Shown one piece after another: positions 7,873-16,470 of a stretch of 64,000 nt of DNA (position 1 is the first letter of the stretch; every line of letters begins with the position of its first letter). The stretch is from Verrucomicrobiales bacterium. GTDB taxonomy: Bacteria > Verrucomicrobiota > Verrucomicrobiia > Limisphaerales > UBA9464. The DNA is taken from NCBI GenBank assembly GCA_027488845.1, contig JAIYBC010000016.1, positions 44,437 through 108,436 on the forward strand. The letters run 5' to 3'. The notes beneath the pieces were generated by a model, which was not told the DNA's origin, did not search any database, and saw only the letters and a list, made by a program, of their open reading frames with translations. The position numbers and the translations under genes were made by a program.

Positions 7873-9309
7873 TCAGCCCAACAGGATGACCTTGCAGGCC
7901 TTCTCCAGCTTCTTCATCTGGGCCGCTGACTTCGCCTCGATGTAGCAGCGGATCAGGGGCTCCGTGCCGCTGGCGCGGAAGGCCACCCATTCGCGGTTGG
8001 GAAGCAGGAACTTGAAGCCGTCGGTGGTGATGAATTTCTCCACCTTGAGGTTGCCGACCTTCTCCAGACCACCGGCGAGCCGGGCCAACAACGCCTCCTT
8101 CTTGTCCGCCGGAATCGCCACGTTGATCCGCGTGGTGTGGAACTCGCCGGTCTTCTTCTCCAGCTCCGCGAGGATCTTCATGAGCGGCTTCCGCTCCGTG
8201 GCCACCAGTTCCGCCATGAGCAGGCACGCGAGGATGCCGTCCTTCTCCGGAACATGCCCCTTCACGCTGAGCCCTCCGGACTCCTCGCCGCCCACGATGA
8301 TCGGGCCGGCTTCCATCAGGGCACCGATGTACTTGAAGCCGACCGGCGTCTCATGGAGCTCGACGCCCAGCAACTCGGCGACGGCGTCGACCTGATGGCT
8401 GGTCGGCACGGTGCGGACCACGCCGCCGGTCCAACCGCGGTTCTTTTTCAGGTGGTACAGCGCCAGGGCGAGGATCTGGTTCGGGGTGAGCCAGGTCCCG
8501 TCCCGGTCCACGATGCCAAAGCGGTCCGCATCCCCATCGAGGCCCAATCCCAAGGTCGCCTTCCCGCCCAGGATGGCCTTGCGCGCCTCTTCCATGCCCT
8601 CGGCATTGGGTTCCGGATGATGACCGCCGAAGCTGGGATTCAGTTCGTCATGGAACCGGAGCACCTTCGCTCCGCCGTCCTCCTCGAGCAGGGTGTCGAG
8701 GTAGCCACGGCCGGTTCCGTACATCAGCTCCACCGCGATCCTCAGACGGGCCTTGCGGATCACGTCGAAGTCGATGAGACGGCGCACCTGCTTCAGGTAG
8801 GACGGCATCGGATCGAAGGTCTTGCATTCGAAGGTACCGACCACCGCCGACTTGAATGTCCAGCCGGCTTCCTGATGTCCGCGAATGGCGGCCTCGATCT
8901 TCTTGGTGACCTCAGGCGGCGCGGCGGCGCCGTTGGACACGCTGAACTTCAGTCCCTGATATTCCGCCGGATTGTGGCTGGCGGTCATGTTGACGCCGCC
9001 GATGGCCTTCCGGGCGCGGATGGTGTGGGCGATGACCGGTGTCGGAGCGTCCCGCTGGCAGAGCAGGGGAATCAAGCCGTTGGCGGCCAGCACTTCGGCA
9101 ACGGCGAGGGAGAATTCGCGACCGAGGAAACGGGTGTCATGCCCGATGACGACCTCGGGCTTGCGCCCATGGATCGTGGACGCCGGATCGGCCAACTCCG
9201 CCTTGAGGTAGTCGGCAATGCCCTGTGCCGCGAACCGGACGTTCTCGAAAGTGAAGTCGCGCGCGATGAGGCCGCGCCAACCGGAGGTGCCAAACTTGAT
9301 CGACGTCAT
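7873..9309 (-). CDS. Phosphoglucomutase/phosphomannomutase family
   Basis: 478 residues of the alpha-D-phosphohexomutase family: KFGTSGWRG at the N-terminus (substrate loop), the phosphoserine loop TASHNPAEYQG (active Ser at about 111), metal loop GLDGDADRFG, sugar loop GGEESGG and the phosphate-binding RASGTEPLIRCY at the C-terminus. It interconverts hexose-1-phosphate and hexose-6-phosphate, feeding glycogen, LPS and capsule sugars. Whether glucose, mannose or glucosamine is preferred cannot be read safely. The frame stays open 83 codons upstream, but those residues are low-complexity and unlike the family; MTSIKFGTSG at 9309 is the clear start. Confidence 0.92.
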   Translation of the reverse strand: MTSIKFGTSGWRGLIARDFTFENVRFAAQGIADYLKAELADPASTIHGRKPEVVIGHDTRFLGREFSLAVAEVLAANGLIPLLCQRDAPTPVIAHTIRARKAIGGVNMTASHNPAEYQGLKFSVSNGAAAPPEVTKKIEAAIRGHQEAGWTFKSAVVGTFECKTFDPMPSYLKQVRRLIDFDVIRKARLRIAVELMYGTGRGYLDTLLEEDGGAKVLRFHDELNPSFGGHHPEPNAEGMEEARKAILGGKATLGLGLDGDADRFGIVDRDGTWLTPNQILALALYHLKKNRGWTGGVVRTVPTSHQVDAVAELLGVELHETPVGFKYIGALMEAGPIIVGGEESGGLSVKGHVPEKDGILACLLMAELVATERKPLMKILAELEKKTGEFHTTRINVAIPADKKEALLARLAGGLEKVGNLKVEKFITTDGFKFLLPNREWVAFRASGTEPLIRCYIEAKSAAQMKKLEKACKVILLG

Positions 9310-9442
9310 GCAGGGAGTCTTCCGGAATCCCCCGGGGAAGCGCAAGCTACCGGACGGCCGGCTCGCCTTCGGCCTTGCGGAACGGTATTGAAGCCCGGCT
9401 GTCGACACAGGACTGCGTCCGCCGGACGTCCAGCCGTGTGGA

Positions 9443-9592
9443 TCAACGCCCCTTCGAGCCGGCGGCCGCCTTGCTGAGCGCGTCCAGATGTTCGGTTTCG
9501 GCGCATTCGTTGCTGATCCAAGAGTGGATCCCGAGGACCCAGAAGGAGACGAGGACAACGGCGGCGGCGAAGATCAGGAAGGAAGTGGTCAT
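9443..9592 (-). CDS. Small single-pass membrane protein
   Basis: A 49-residue reading frame: MTTSFLIFAAAVVLVSFWVL is a strong membrane helix at residues 3-22, followed by a short acidic tail (NECAETEHLDALSKAAAG). No recognised family. The hydrophobic helix at the very start and the sensible length argue that it is real, but nothing else supports it. It lies between the phosphohexomutase and the DoxX-like gene on the same strand. Confidence 0.45.
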   Translation of the reverse strand: MTTSFLIFAAAVVLVSFWVLGIHSWISNECAETEHLDALSKAAAGSKGR

Positions 9593-9714
9593 GAGTCGAA
9601 CCCCGGCGTTGCGGCACCATGCCGTCCCGATGGGGTGGCCATTTCCTAGAGCATACGCCGCGGCGCGGCTTTCCGTGGGTTGTCCGTGTCTGCCCGGATC
9701 TTGGCCCGAAAACG

Positions 9715-10113
9715 CTACTTCTTCGCGGGTTTCTTGGCCGGTTCGGGCTTGGTAAAGAGTGCTGGGAACGAATCCGCATGGCGCCAGAGCAGGAATGCCG
9801 AAAGGGCCGCCACGACCGCCGCGGGGACCCAATTCACCCGGTGCACCAGCGCGTGGAAGAGGACGATGTTGACCACCACCGGACCGCAAAGCGTCAGGCC
9901 CAGCGGAACCCGCCGCAGGAGCAGCAGGAGTCCGGCTGACACTTCCAATCCATGCACCACCCACAGCACGTGTGTGGATTCGAGAAGGCGCAGGAATTCC
10001 CCACCCTTGCCGCCCGGTGTGGGGAGGTGGAGGAAGTTGTGGAATCCGTTGACGCCGAAGACGAGGAGGGCACCGCCGAGTCCGATTCGGGCCAGGAAGG
10101 TCAGGAACTTCAT
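9715..10113 (-). CDS. DoxX-like integral membrane protein
   Basis: 132 residues with four predicted membrane helices (about 5-22, 46-66, 72-92, 96-113) and the DoxX-family start KFLTFLARIGLGGALLVFGVNGF, with the HNFLHLP motif after helix 1. Lys/Pro-rich C-terminal tail. DoxX proteins are small inner-membrane proteins tied to quinone or thiosulfate metabolism or redox stress; the role here is unknown. Confidence 0.72.
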   Translation of the reverse strand: MKFLTFLARIGLGGALLVFGVNGFHNFLHLPTPGGKGGEFLRLLESTHVLWVVHGLEVSAGLLLLLRRVPLGLTLCGPVVVNIVLFHALVHRVNWVPAAVVAALSAFLLWRHADSFPALFTKPEPAKKPAKK

Positions 10114-10265
10114 TTTCAGTCGGGTTGAGGGGAAGGGCGGTGGATGGTTTCCCGCCCTGACCGATGCATAGCAGGCGGACTCGGGCTGCGCCTGTGGAAA
10201 AGGGCGGCCTGGCTTCCTGTGCGCGAAAACGTCCCGATCTTCGACCCGCCGACCGACGGGAATCT

Positions 10266-10781
10266 CTAGAGAACGCGCACCAAAGTTTGCGTCGTGGCCC
10301 GACCGCCGATCTCGATCTTCACGGAATCCCCTTCCTTGCGGCCGACCAGTTGGCTTCCCAACGGGGACTGGGGAGTGATCACCATGACCTCGGCACCATC
10401 AAAGACCACCTCGGTGCCGCCGGCCCTGGAGCAGATGAAGTAGCGGGAAGTCTCCTTCCGGTGGGACACCTCGACGTACGCACCCACGTCGACGGGGAGT
10501 CCGTTGGAGAAGTCGCGTGGTTCCATGGCGCCGATCGTGTGGATCGAGAACTCGATCTCCGCGGCCTGACGGGATTGGCCGCGCGCGAGGTAGGAGGCCT
10601 CGAGGCCGCGGGTGTCGTATTTGTTCTCCGCCTTGCTCTGTTCGTGGGTGGCCTCGTACCGGGCGACCGTGGCCGCCTTGAAATACAGGGCGAGGTCGGC
10701 GGAGAGCTTCTCGACGATCGCTTGGAGCAGGGCCTTCTTGTTCACGGTGATGACGGGCGCGGATTGAACGGGGATTGGCAT
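10266..10781 (-). CDS. GreA/GreB-family transcription elongation factor-like protein
   Basis: 171 residues. The N-terminal half (about 15-75) is a helical hairpin, with ATHEQSKAENKYDTRGLEASYLARGQ carrying acidic residues near the tip. The C-terminal half is the FKBP-like Gre domain: the segments SRYFICSRAGGTEVVF and VITPQSPLGSQLVGRKEGDSVKI are the classic S/TPxSPLGxALLGKxxGD signature. Gre factors enter the RNA polymerase secondary channel and trigger transcript cleavage or affect initiation. It is shorter in the N-terminal arm and clearly divergent from housekeeping GreA, so an alternative channel-binding role is likely. Divergent from the NYN-LOTUS gene across 72 bp. Confidence 0.82.
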   Translation of the reverse strand: MPIPVQSAPVITVNKKALLQAIVEKLSADLALYFKAATVARYEATHEQSKAENKYDTRGLEASYLARGQSRQAAEIEFSIHTIGAMEPRDFSNGLPVDVGAYVEVSHRKETSRYFICSRAGGTEVVFDGAEVMVITPQSPLGSQLVGRKEGDSVKIEIGGRATTQTLVRVL

Positions 10782-10853
10782 CCGCAGGGAACCTCAAATC
10801 CGTCCAAGGAATCTTTCTCGTCCTGCCGGTCCCGTATCGACATCCTCATCCCA

Positions 10854-11711
10854 ATGAGCACACGTGACGCCGAATCCACGATGGCGGTCTTCCTCGACCT
10901 CGAGAACATCGCGCTCGGTGCGCGCGACGCGCACTTCCCGAGGTTCGACATCCAGAAGGTGCTGGAGCGACTGCTGCTCAAGGGCCACATCGTGGTGAAG
11001 AAGGCCTACTGCGACTTCGACCGCTACAAGGAGTTCAAGCGGGACCTCCATGAGGCGGCTTTCGAGCTGATCGAGATCCCGCACGTCCGCCAGTCCGGCA
11101 AGAACTCGGCGGACATCCGAATGGTCGTGGACGCCCTCGACCTCTGCTACACCAAGGGGCATGTGGACACCTTCGTCATCCTGAGCGGCGACTCGGATTT
11201 CTCACCGTTGGTCAGCAAGCTTCGCGAGAACGACAAGACGGTCATCGGTGTCGGGGTCAAGAACTCCACCTCGGACCTGTTCATCAACAACTGCGACACC
11301 TTCATCTACTACGACGACCTCGTGCGAACGGCTCCGATCCGTGTCCGGGCTCGTGCGAAGACCACGTCGACGGCTGCCCCGGCATCCTCTTCCTCGGCGT
11401 CGAAGTCCCCCGTGGGCGGTGCCGGTTCCTCGGCTGCGGCCGCAGGCGATGCCAAGGCCCTGTCGTTGGACAAGACCCTCGACCTGGTGGTCGAGACCAT
11501 CGAGGACATGGCGGATGAACGCGACGAGGACGAATTGATCTGGGGCTCGATGGTCAAGCAGGCGATCCAGCGTCGGAAGCCCGGGTTCAGCGAACGGCCG
11601 CATGGATTCCGTTCCTTCAACGACCTGTTGAAGGAGGCGGAGAAGCGGGGGCTCATCGACCTCGAGGCCGACGCCAAGTCCGGCGGCTACATCGTCCGCC
11701 CGGTGGACTGA
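10854..11711 (+). CDS. NYN-domain ribonuclease with C-terminal LOTUS/OST-HTH domain
   Basis: 285 residues. Residues 8-155 form a NYN (PIN-like, LabA/DUF88) nuclease domain with the conserved acidic positions FLDLENI, SADIRMVVDALDL and VILSGDSDFSPLV. A linker rich in Ala/Ser (about 165-205) leads to a winged-helix OST-HTH/LOTUS domain at about 208-285 with GSMVKQAIQRRKPGF, GFRSFNDLLKEAE and LEADAKSGGYIV. Such proteins are predicted RNA-binding endonucleases; the same domain pair occurs in animal MARF1. Its last 25 bp overlap the 3' end of the convergent ABC permease gene. Confidence 0.85.
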   Translation: MSTRDAESTMAVFLDLENIALGARDAHFPRFDIQKVLERLLLKGHIVVKKAYCDFDRYKEFKRDLHEAAFELIEIPHVRQSGKNSADIRMVVDALDLCYTKGHVDTFVILSGDSDFSPLVSKLRENDKTVIGVGVKNSTSDLFINNCDTFIYYDDLVRTAPIRVRARAKTTSTAAPASSSSASKSPVGGAGSSAAAAGDAKALSLDKTLDLVVETIEDMADERDEDELIWGSMVKQAIQRRKPGFSERPHGFRSFNDLLKEAEKRGLIDLEADAKSGGYIVRPVD

Positions 11712-13360
11712 TCTGCGACGGTTGCCGTGTCGGCCGACGTCGTGGCCCCCATGCCGGGCGCCAGCGAGGCCGCCGCGCGGAAATCTCCATGGAGGCGTGA
11801 CTTGGCATAGGTCAGTGCCAGGAGGGAGAAGGTGGCGCCAACCGCCAACGTCATCACCAGGACGCCCTTGAAATCGAGGCCTCCTAGAAGTCCTCCAAGG
11901 GTGAGCACAAGGAGCAGGACCAGCCAGGGGCCCATGACGACGATGAGGAACGGTTCCTGACGGAGTTGCGTTCGCCGGGTCGACGCGCCGATCCAAAGTC
12001 CGAGGTGGGCGAGTGAGAGCGAGTCCAGGACCAGGAACCCACCCCGGCCGGTCATGGTGAACAGCCATTCGATCGATTCAGCGTTCCGGAGTGCTTCCCC
12101 GGACAGGACCGCCACCGTGATTCCCGCGTCGAGGACGAGGAGGGACAGGATCGGCTTCAGGTAGTTCCGGCGCAGCGCAAGCAGGTGTTCCTGCACATGG
12201 CGCCGGTCATCGACGGGCAGCGTCAGCAAGAGCTCCATCGCGCCGGAACGCCGGGCATCGAAGAACGACCGCTGGGCGTCGTTGGAAAGGCACGCCTTGA
12301 GAAACAGGTGAAGCAGGATCGACAACGCCACCCAGGCCGGGAACTCGAAGAAATCGGATCCGAAGGCGAGCCCGATCCCCGTCCAAGCCGCAAGGATCAC
12401 GCCGCCGCCGATCCAGGGATTCCAGCCCTTCCAGCGCGAACGCAGGTTCGGCCACGTGAAGGGGATCGTGTCGAGGATCTCCCTGCGCGCCTCCCCGGAG
12501 GTCAGAGTCCGTGAGCGGACGAAAGCCAGGAGGCGTTCGATGGGCCCCGGTCTTCCCGCGGCTTCCGGCCGGTCCTTCCATGCGTGACGAAGCCGGCGTT
12601 GGGTCGCGAAAAGGAATCCTCCGGAGGTTGCAGCGAGGGTGGCCATTCCGAGGAGATACCCCATGCGCCAACCTTGGAAGACCTGCGGCATGGAGAAGGC
12701 CAGGGTGGTTCCGGGACTCAGCAGGAAGAGCGGTGCGACCAGCAGACGGACGGACGTACCGTCGAATCCCTTGTCCAAAAGCAGCGCCTGAAGGATGCCT
12801 CCGATGCCTGGGAGGCCGCCGGCGATGAGGAGCGTGAGGGCCAAGGACCGGGTCTGCACCTGTTGGAACCCGCCCCGGAACGTGGAAAGGAAAAGCGACA
12901 GCGACAAGGACCAGGCCAAGGTGAGCAGGAGGGCCAGTGAAGCACGCAGGTAATCCATTCCGCCGACACCGCCGCACAGCATCGGCAGGCCAAGGACCGG
13001 AAGGATGGCGAGGAGGCTGTACACGGAGGACAGGGAACCAGCGGCCAGCTTTCCTGCGAGGACGTCGAACGGGCGCAGATCGGTCAGGAAAAGCAGCCCA
13101 AGGGTCCCTTCGCGGACCTCGCCGCTGATGGAGTCCGAGACCAGCAGTGTCCCGACACCCAGTGCGACCATGAATGCGGTCCAGAAGAGTCCCACGAAGA
13201 GCGCCATTCCGAGCTCACGTGGAGCCACGAGGCCGACGACCTTCACGATGAACGCCGCGACGGCAAGGGCGAGGCCGGCGGCGGCGCATCGGCCCCAGAA
13301 CGTCTGGCCCCTCCGGGACGCTAGCCGGAGTTCGCGGTTGGCGACCGGAAGGCGTTCCAT
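11687..13360 (-). CDS. ABC-2-type transporter permease
   Basis: 557 residues with about 12 hydrophobic segments. The segments SDSISGEVREGTLGLLFLTDLRPFDVLAGKL (about 75-105) and, in the second half, FDARRSGAMELLLTLPVDDR are the family signature of ABC-2 membrane subunits (a fused double permease). No ATPase gene lies beside it, so its partner is encoded elsewhere or the pairing is with a distant NatA-like ATPase. The start at 13360 (MERLPVANREL) lies 4 bp after the sialidase stop, suggesting cotranscription; the frame is open 27 codons further upstream, within the sialidase gene. Confidence 0.82.
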   Translation of the reverse strand: MERLPVANRELRLASRRGQTFWGRCAAAGLALAVAAFIVKVVGLVAPRELGMALFVGLFWTAFMVALGVGTLLVSDSISGEVREGTLGLLFLTDLRPFDVLAGKLAAGSLSSVYSLLAILPVLGLPMLCGGVGGMDYLRASLALLLTLAWSLSLSLFLSTFRGGFQQVQTRSLALTLLIAGGLPGIGGILQALLLDKGFDGTSVRLLVAPLFLLSPGTTLAFSMPQVFQGWRMGYLLGMATLAATSGGFLFATQRRLRHAWKDRPEAAGRPGPIERLLAFVRSRTLTSGEARREILDTIPFTWPNLRSRWKGWNPWIGGGVILAAWTGIGLAFGSDFFEFPAWVALSILLHLFLKACLSNDAQRSFFDARRSGAMELLLTLPVDDRRHVQEHLLALRRNYLKPILSLLVLDAGITVAVLSGEALRNAESIEWLFTMTGRGGFLVLDSLSLAHLGLWIGASTRRTQLRQEPFLIVVMGPWLVLLLVLTLGGLLGGLDFKGVLVMTLAVGATFSLLALTYAKSRLHGDFRAAASLAPGMGATTSADTATVADQSTGRTM

Positions 13361-13364
13361 GCGC

Positions 13365-14408
13365 TCAAAGCCTGGATGGATCGACGACCACGTGGCGGAT
13401 CTTCTCCCGCTTCCAGGTGTAGGTGATGTGGATCCGGCCATCCTTCGACTGGATGACCGCGGGGTAGCTGAGTTCGCCTGGATTCCGGTCCAAGGCGCCG
13501 TTGCCTGCTGCCGTGGTGGACTCGAGGTCCTGGACGTGTCTCCAGTCCTTGCCGTCGCGGGAAACGGCGATGCCGATGGTGGCTCGGCTGCCGGCGTCCG
13601 GATTGTATACCAGCAGGGCGCGTCCGTCCTGGAGCATCACCGCGTCGATGCCGCTGTTCGGGTTGGGTAAGGGGGTTTTCGCGACGGGAGTCCACGTACG
13701 GCCACCGTCGCGGCTCCAGGTCTCGGCCACGACCTTCTGGCGGGTACGCAGCAGGGCCTGGATCCGGTCCGGCGCCCAGGCAAGCAGGGTCGGTTGGATG
13801 GCGCCCCAGTCGTTGGTGCCATTGAGTGCCGGGGTCCGCGACCATTCCGTGAAGGGCGGACGGCTCCATTCCATGTGGACCCGCCAACCGGCGTCCTCCG
13901 AACTCGAACCGAAGAGCCAGGTGCCGTCGGCAAGCCGGATGGGCTTGTTGCGAACCGGGCCGACCAGACCGTCGGGAAGCCGGGTGCTTTTGCTCCAGGT
14001 CTTGCCGCCGTCCTTGGACGACTGGTGGCGTCCCCACCAGGTGTCGGGGCTTGGTCCGACCTTGTAGAAGAGGTGGAGAGGACCGGACGGTTCCTGGATG
14101 AGGACCGGGTTCCAACAGGCATATTGTGGGGCGCCGGAGTCTTCGTTCCCGCGGGCCACCTCGACCGGAGTGCCCCAATGTCCGCCCTCCCGGGGAGCGT
14201 ACCAGATGACCACGTCCTTTGCCCGCTCCGCCGTTCCGCCGAACCAGGCCGCCGCAATGCCGGTCGGCGTCTCCACGATGGTCGATGCGTGCGACGATCG
14301 GGTCGGAGGGACACCGGCCACGAAGGAGTTCCCAACGATGGCGTCGGCGGAAACGACGGCCGGGATCAAGCCCAGCCAAGCCAGGAATCGTGAACGGGGA
14401 TGGGACAT
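13365..14408 (-). CDS. Exo-alpha-sialidase-like six-bladed propeller protein (BNR_2)
   Basis: 347 residues with a signal peptide (FLAWLGLIPAVVSADA, cleavage near residue 22). Asp-box motifs SSKDGGKTW, SRDGGRTW and SRDGKDW mark blades of a sialidase propeller. The first blade has SSHASTIVETPTGIAAAWFGGTAE and the later RNKPIRLADGTWLFGSSSEDAG, as in the family of secreted sialidases/neuraminidases widespread in polysaccharide-degrading bacteria. Substrate is inferred only; many such proteins are not true sialidases. Probably periplasmic or exported. Confidence 0.85.
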   Translation of the reverse strand: MSHPRSRFLAWLGLIPAVVSADAIVGNSFVAGVPPTRSSHASTIVETPTGIAAAWFGGTAERAKDVVIWYAPREGGHWGTPVEVARGNEDSGAPQYACWNPVLIQEPSGPLHLFYKVGPSPDTWWGRHQSSKDGGKTWSKSTRLPDGLVGPVRNKPIRLADGTWLFGSSSEDAGWRVHMEWSRPPFTEWSRTPALNGTNDWGAIQPTLLAWAPDRIQALLRTRQKVVAETWSRDGGRTWTPVAKTPLPNPNSGIDAVMLQDGRALLVYNPDAGSRATIGIAVSRDGKDWRHVQDLESTTAAGNGALDRNPGELSYPAVIQSKDGRIHITYTWKREKIRHVVVDPSRL

Positions 14409-14414
14409 GGGTGA

Positions 14415-14443
14415 GGTCTACGGCTTCCGGGCGGAAAACCCAA
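14415..14443 (-). promoter_or_regulatory. Promoter of the sialidase-like gene
   Basis: On the minus strand TTGGGT (14443-14438), 17-nt spacer, TAGACC (14420-14415), then 6 nt to the ATG at 14408. Same compact layout as the other promoters noted in this window. Confidence 0.45.
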
Positions 14444-14648
14444 ACAAGAACCGGTTGCGAGCCGAATCCATACGGAAGGGACCCTCACGCCAATGTGCCA
14501 AGCCGCGAAGCGAGGGGAAGGGAAGCGGAGGTCCTGCAGTGGAAACGACGGACTTCGGTCGCCTTCTTCATCGAGCCTCCAATCCCTGTTCGACGTTGGC
14601 GGATGTGCGTTTCTGAGGGGCCTGCCGCCGACTTCGGATTGCTTCCGA

Positions 14649-16349
14649 TCAGGGATCATTGATCCGGCTGAGGACCATCGAGTCGGCGTCGAATTCCACA
14701 ACGCCGGAGTCCGCGCGCAATTCGGCGATCAACACCGCATCCTGTTCACCGCCGAGATCCCGGCGGCCGCCCTCTTGGCCGGGAACGCCGAAGTCATACC
14801 GGAGGACCCGCCAATCGTTGGAACCCTCCAGGCCCGCGCCGCGGCGGTTGCCGCTGATGCGGATACCCGCGCCGCGTCCTCTTCCCGTCGCATCCGAGCC
14901 ACGGACATCGATGGTCCTCGCCCGGGTCTCAAACCGATATCGGCCTGGAGGCAGGTTCAGGCGGGCACGCCAGGAGCCATAGGATCCCGGGCCGGAAACC
15001 TCGATCCGGAGGATCCGCTTTCCGTCGACCTTCACATCCGAGAAGTCGACGTCGTCACCCTCCTGACTGGTGGTCCAGGAACGCACCCGGCTCCGGCCAT
15101 CCGGGTCGAACGCGATCGCATGGGGAGTCTGGTAGGCTTCGCCGTTGAAGGAAGCCATGCGAGAGCGGATGCGGTCCCGTGTGTCCTCCATGGCGGAAAG
15201 GATGCGCTGACGTTCCTCGTGTCTGCGTTCCTTCTCGTAGGCCTGAACCAGCCGCGTCCGTGCCCGCTCGAACACCCCGTCGACGAAGCCGGCGTTGTAG
15301 ACGGTGTTGGTCAATTCCCGCATGCGGGCCACCAACCGGGCGGACATGCCCTCCAGTCCGAAAATACTCGAGGCCACGACGCCGTTGAACCGGGGTGAGA
15401 ACCCGCTCCTCGGATTCCGCCAAAGCTGATCCATGCCGTGCGGCATGAAGACCAACCGACCGGTGGTCGGGTCGTTGTAGATCCGGTAGTTGTTGCGCTG
15501 ACGGGCATAGCCATCCCAGTCGTCGATCAGCACCTGGATCGCGGTGAACGAGATGAAGCGCTCGACATCCACGATTTCGGCGAGCCTCCCAAGGCGGCGG
15601 CTCCTGTCCTGTTCCTTCAGGGCGCCCCTGAGCCTGTCGAGGTCGGCCCAGTCCGTCTCCCCTTCGCCGGAGGCCCGCCGGAGGTTCGAGTCGATGTCCT
15701 GGGAGAACTCCCCGTCGTAGAAGTTGCCCTTGGAGCTGCCGAAATGCTGTTTGAGGAACGGTTTGTCCCAGCCTCCTTTCACGACGTAGAGGCCCAGCCT
15801 CCGGCCGTTGACATGGACGAATCCGTGGGTGGCGCGCGGGGTCGGCACACCGCTGTTCAAGTACATCTCGGAGGCGAGCAGTTCGTCCATGCGGCCGGCA
15901 TCCTGGATCGAGTTGTTGAGATGGAGCTTCCGGTGCCCGAAGCAGGTCTGGCCGTCCTGGACCTTGCCGAAGTTCAGGGTCAGGGCCGGGTTCTGGTCGA
16001 ACTGCCGGAAGCTGCCCGCGGCGCCCTTCAGGTGGATGGCGACGTTGGTCCAGACCTGGCCGCCGGCCCTTACGGTGCAGAGCGCCTCGGGCCTCTCCGA
16101 AGTGAACGGCCCGGCGGCCCCGCGCAGCTTGGCCATTTCGCCGCGGGACAACTGGATCTCCCAGGTCAGGATCGGGCCGTCGAAGAGATCCTCCCGACGG
16201 ATCGCCGCCGCACGGAGCGACGAGGCCGTCGCCGTCGCCAACGACAGCGCCAGCCAAAGGCAGCGGAGGAACTGGAGGTGGATTGCCGGCCCGGGGGACA
16301 TCCACGGATGGATGCGAAGCCAGCGCGGATGTTCAAGGCGGGAAGTCAT
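14649..16349 (-). CDS. CotH-kinase family secreted protein
   Basis: 566 residues. A hydrophobic export segment lies at about 27-48 (FLRCLWLALSLATATASSLRA). Family motifs follow in order: AIHLKGAAGSFRQFDQ (about 104-119), FGHRKLHLNNSIQDAGRMDE, SEMYLNSGVPTPRATHGFVHV, LYVVKGGWDKPFLKQHF, DDWDGYARQRNNYRIYND and FMPHGMDQLW, matching spore-coat CotH protein kinases. The C-terminal third is a beta-rich domain that may bind a surface ligand. CotH-type proteins outside Bacillus are usually exported; whether this one phosphorylates anything is not known. The second Met at residue 17 is an alternative start. Confidence 0.85.
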   Translation of the reverse strand: MTSRLEHPRWLRIHPWMSPGPAIHLQFLRCLWLALSLATATASSLRAAAIRREDLFDGPILTWEIQLSRGEMAKLRGAAGPFTSERPEALCTVRAGGQVWTNVAIHLKGAAGSFRQFDQNPALTLNFGKVQDGQTCFGHRKLHLNNSIQDAGRMDELLASEMYLNSGVPTPRATHGFVHVNGRRLGLYVVKGGWDKPFLKQHFGSSKGNFYDGEFSQDIDSNLRRASGEGETDWADLDRLRGALKEQDRSRRLGRLAEIVDVERFISFTAIQVLIDDWDGYARQRNNYRIYNDPTTGRLVFMPHGMDQLWRNPRSGFSPRFNGVVASSIFGLEGMSARLVARMRELTNTVYNAGFVDGVFERARTRLVQAYEKERRHEERQRILSAMEDTRDRIRSRMASFNGEAYQTPHAIAFDPDGRSRVRSWTTSQEGDDVDFSDVKVDGKRILRIEVSGPGSYGSWRARLNLPPGRYRFETRARTIDVRGSDATGRGRGAGIRISGNRRGAGLEGSNDWRVLRYDFGVPGQEGGRRDLGGEQDAVLIAELRADSGVVEFDADSMVLSRINDP

Positions 16350-16430
16350 CTGGAGTCCAACACCCGGAGGCCCAGGGATTGGTTTCGGAAGGCTGTCGGT
16401 GCTACGGCGCCGCGGACGGGATCGTTCGAA

Positions 16431-16462
16431 ACGAAAGAGCCCCGGCTTGCACCGGGGCTCTT
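16431..16462 (-). terminator. Rho-independent terminator of rpoD
   Basis: An 11-bp perfect stem (16435-16445 with 16452-16462) around a 6-nt loop, followed on the minus strand by TTCGTTT. It lies 9 bp past the rpoD stop and ends the dnaB-bamA-skp-ispD-rpoD run. Confidence 0.85.
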
Positions 16463-16470
16463 CTGTGGAC

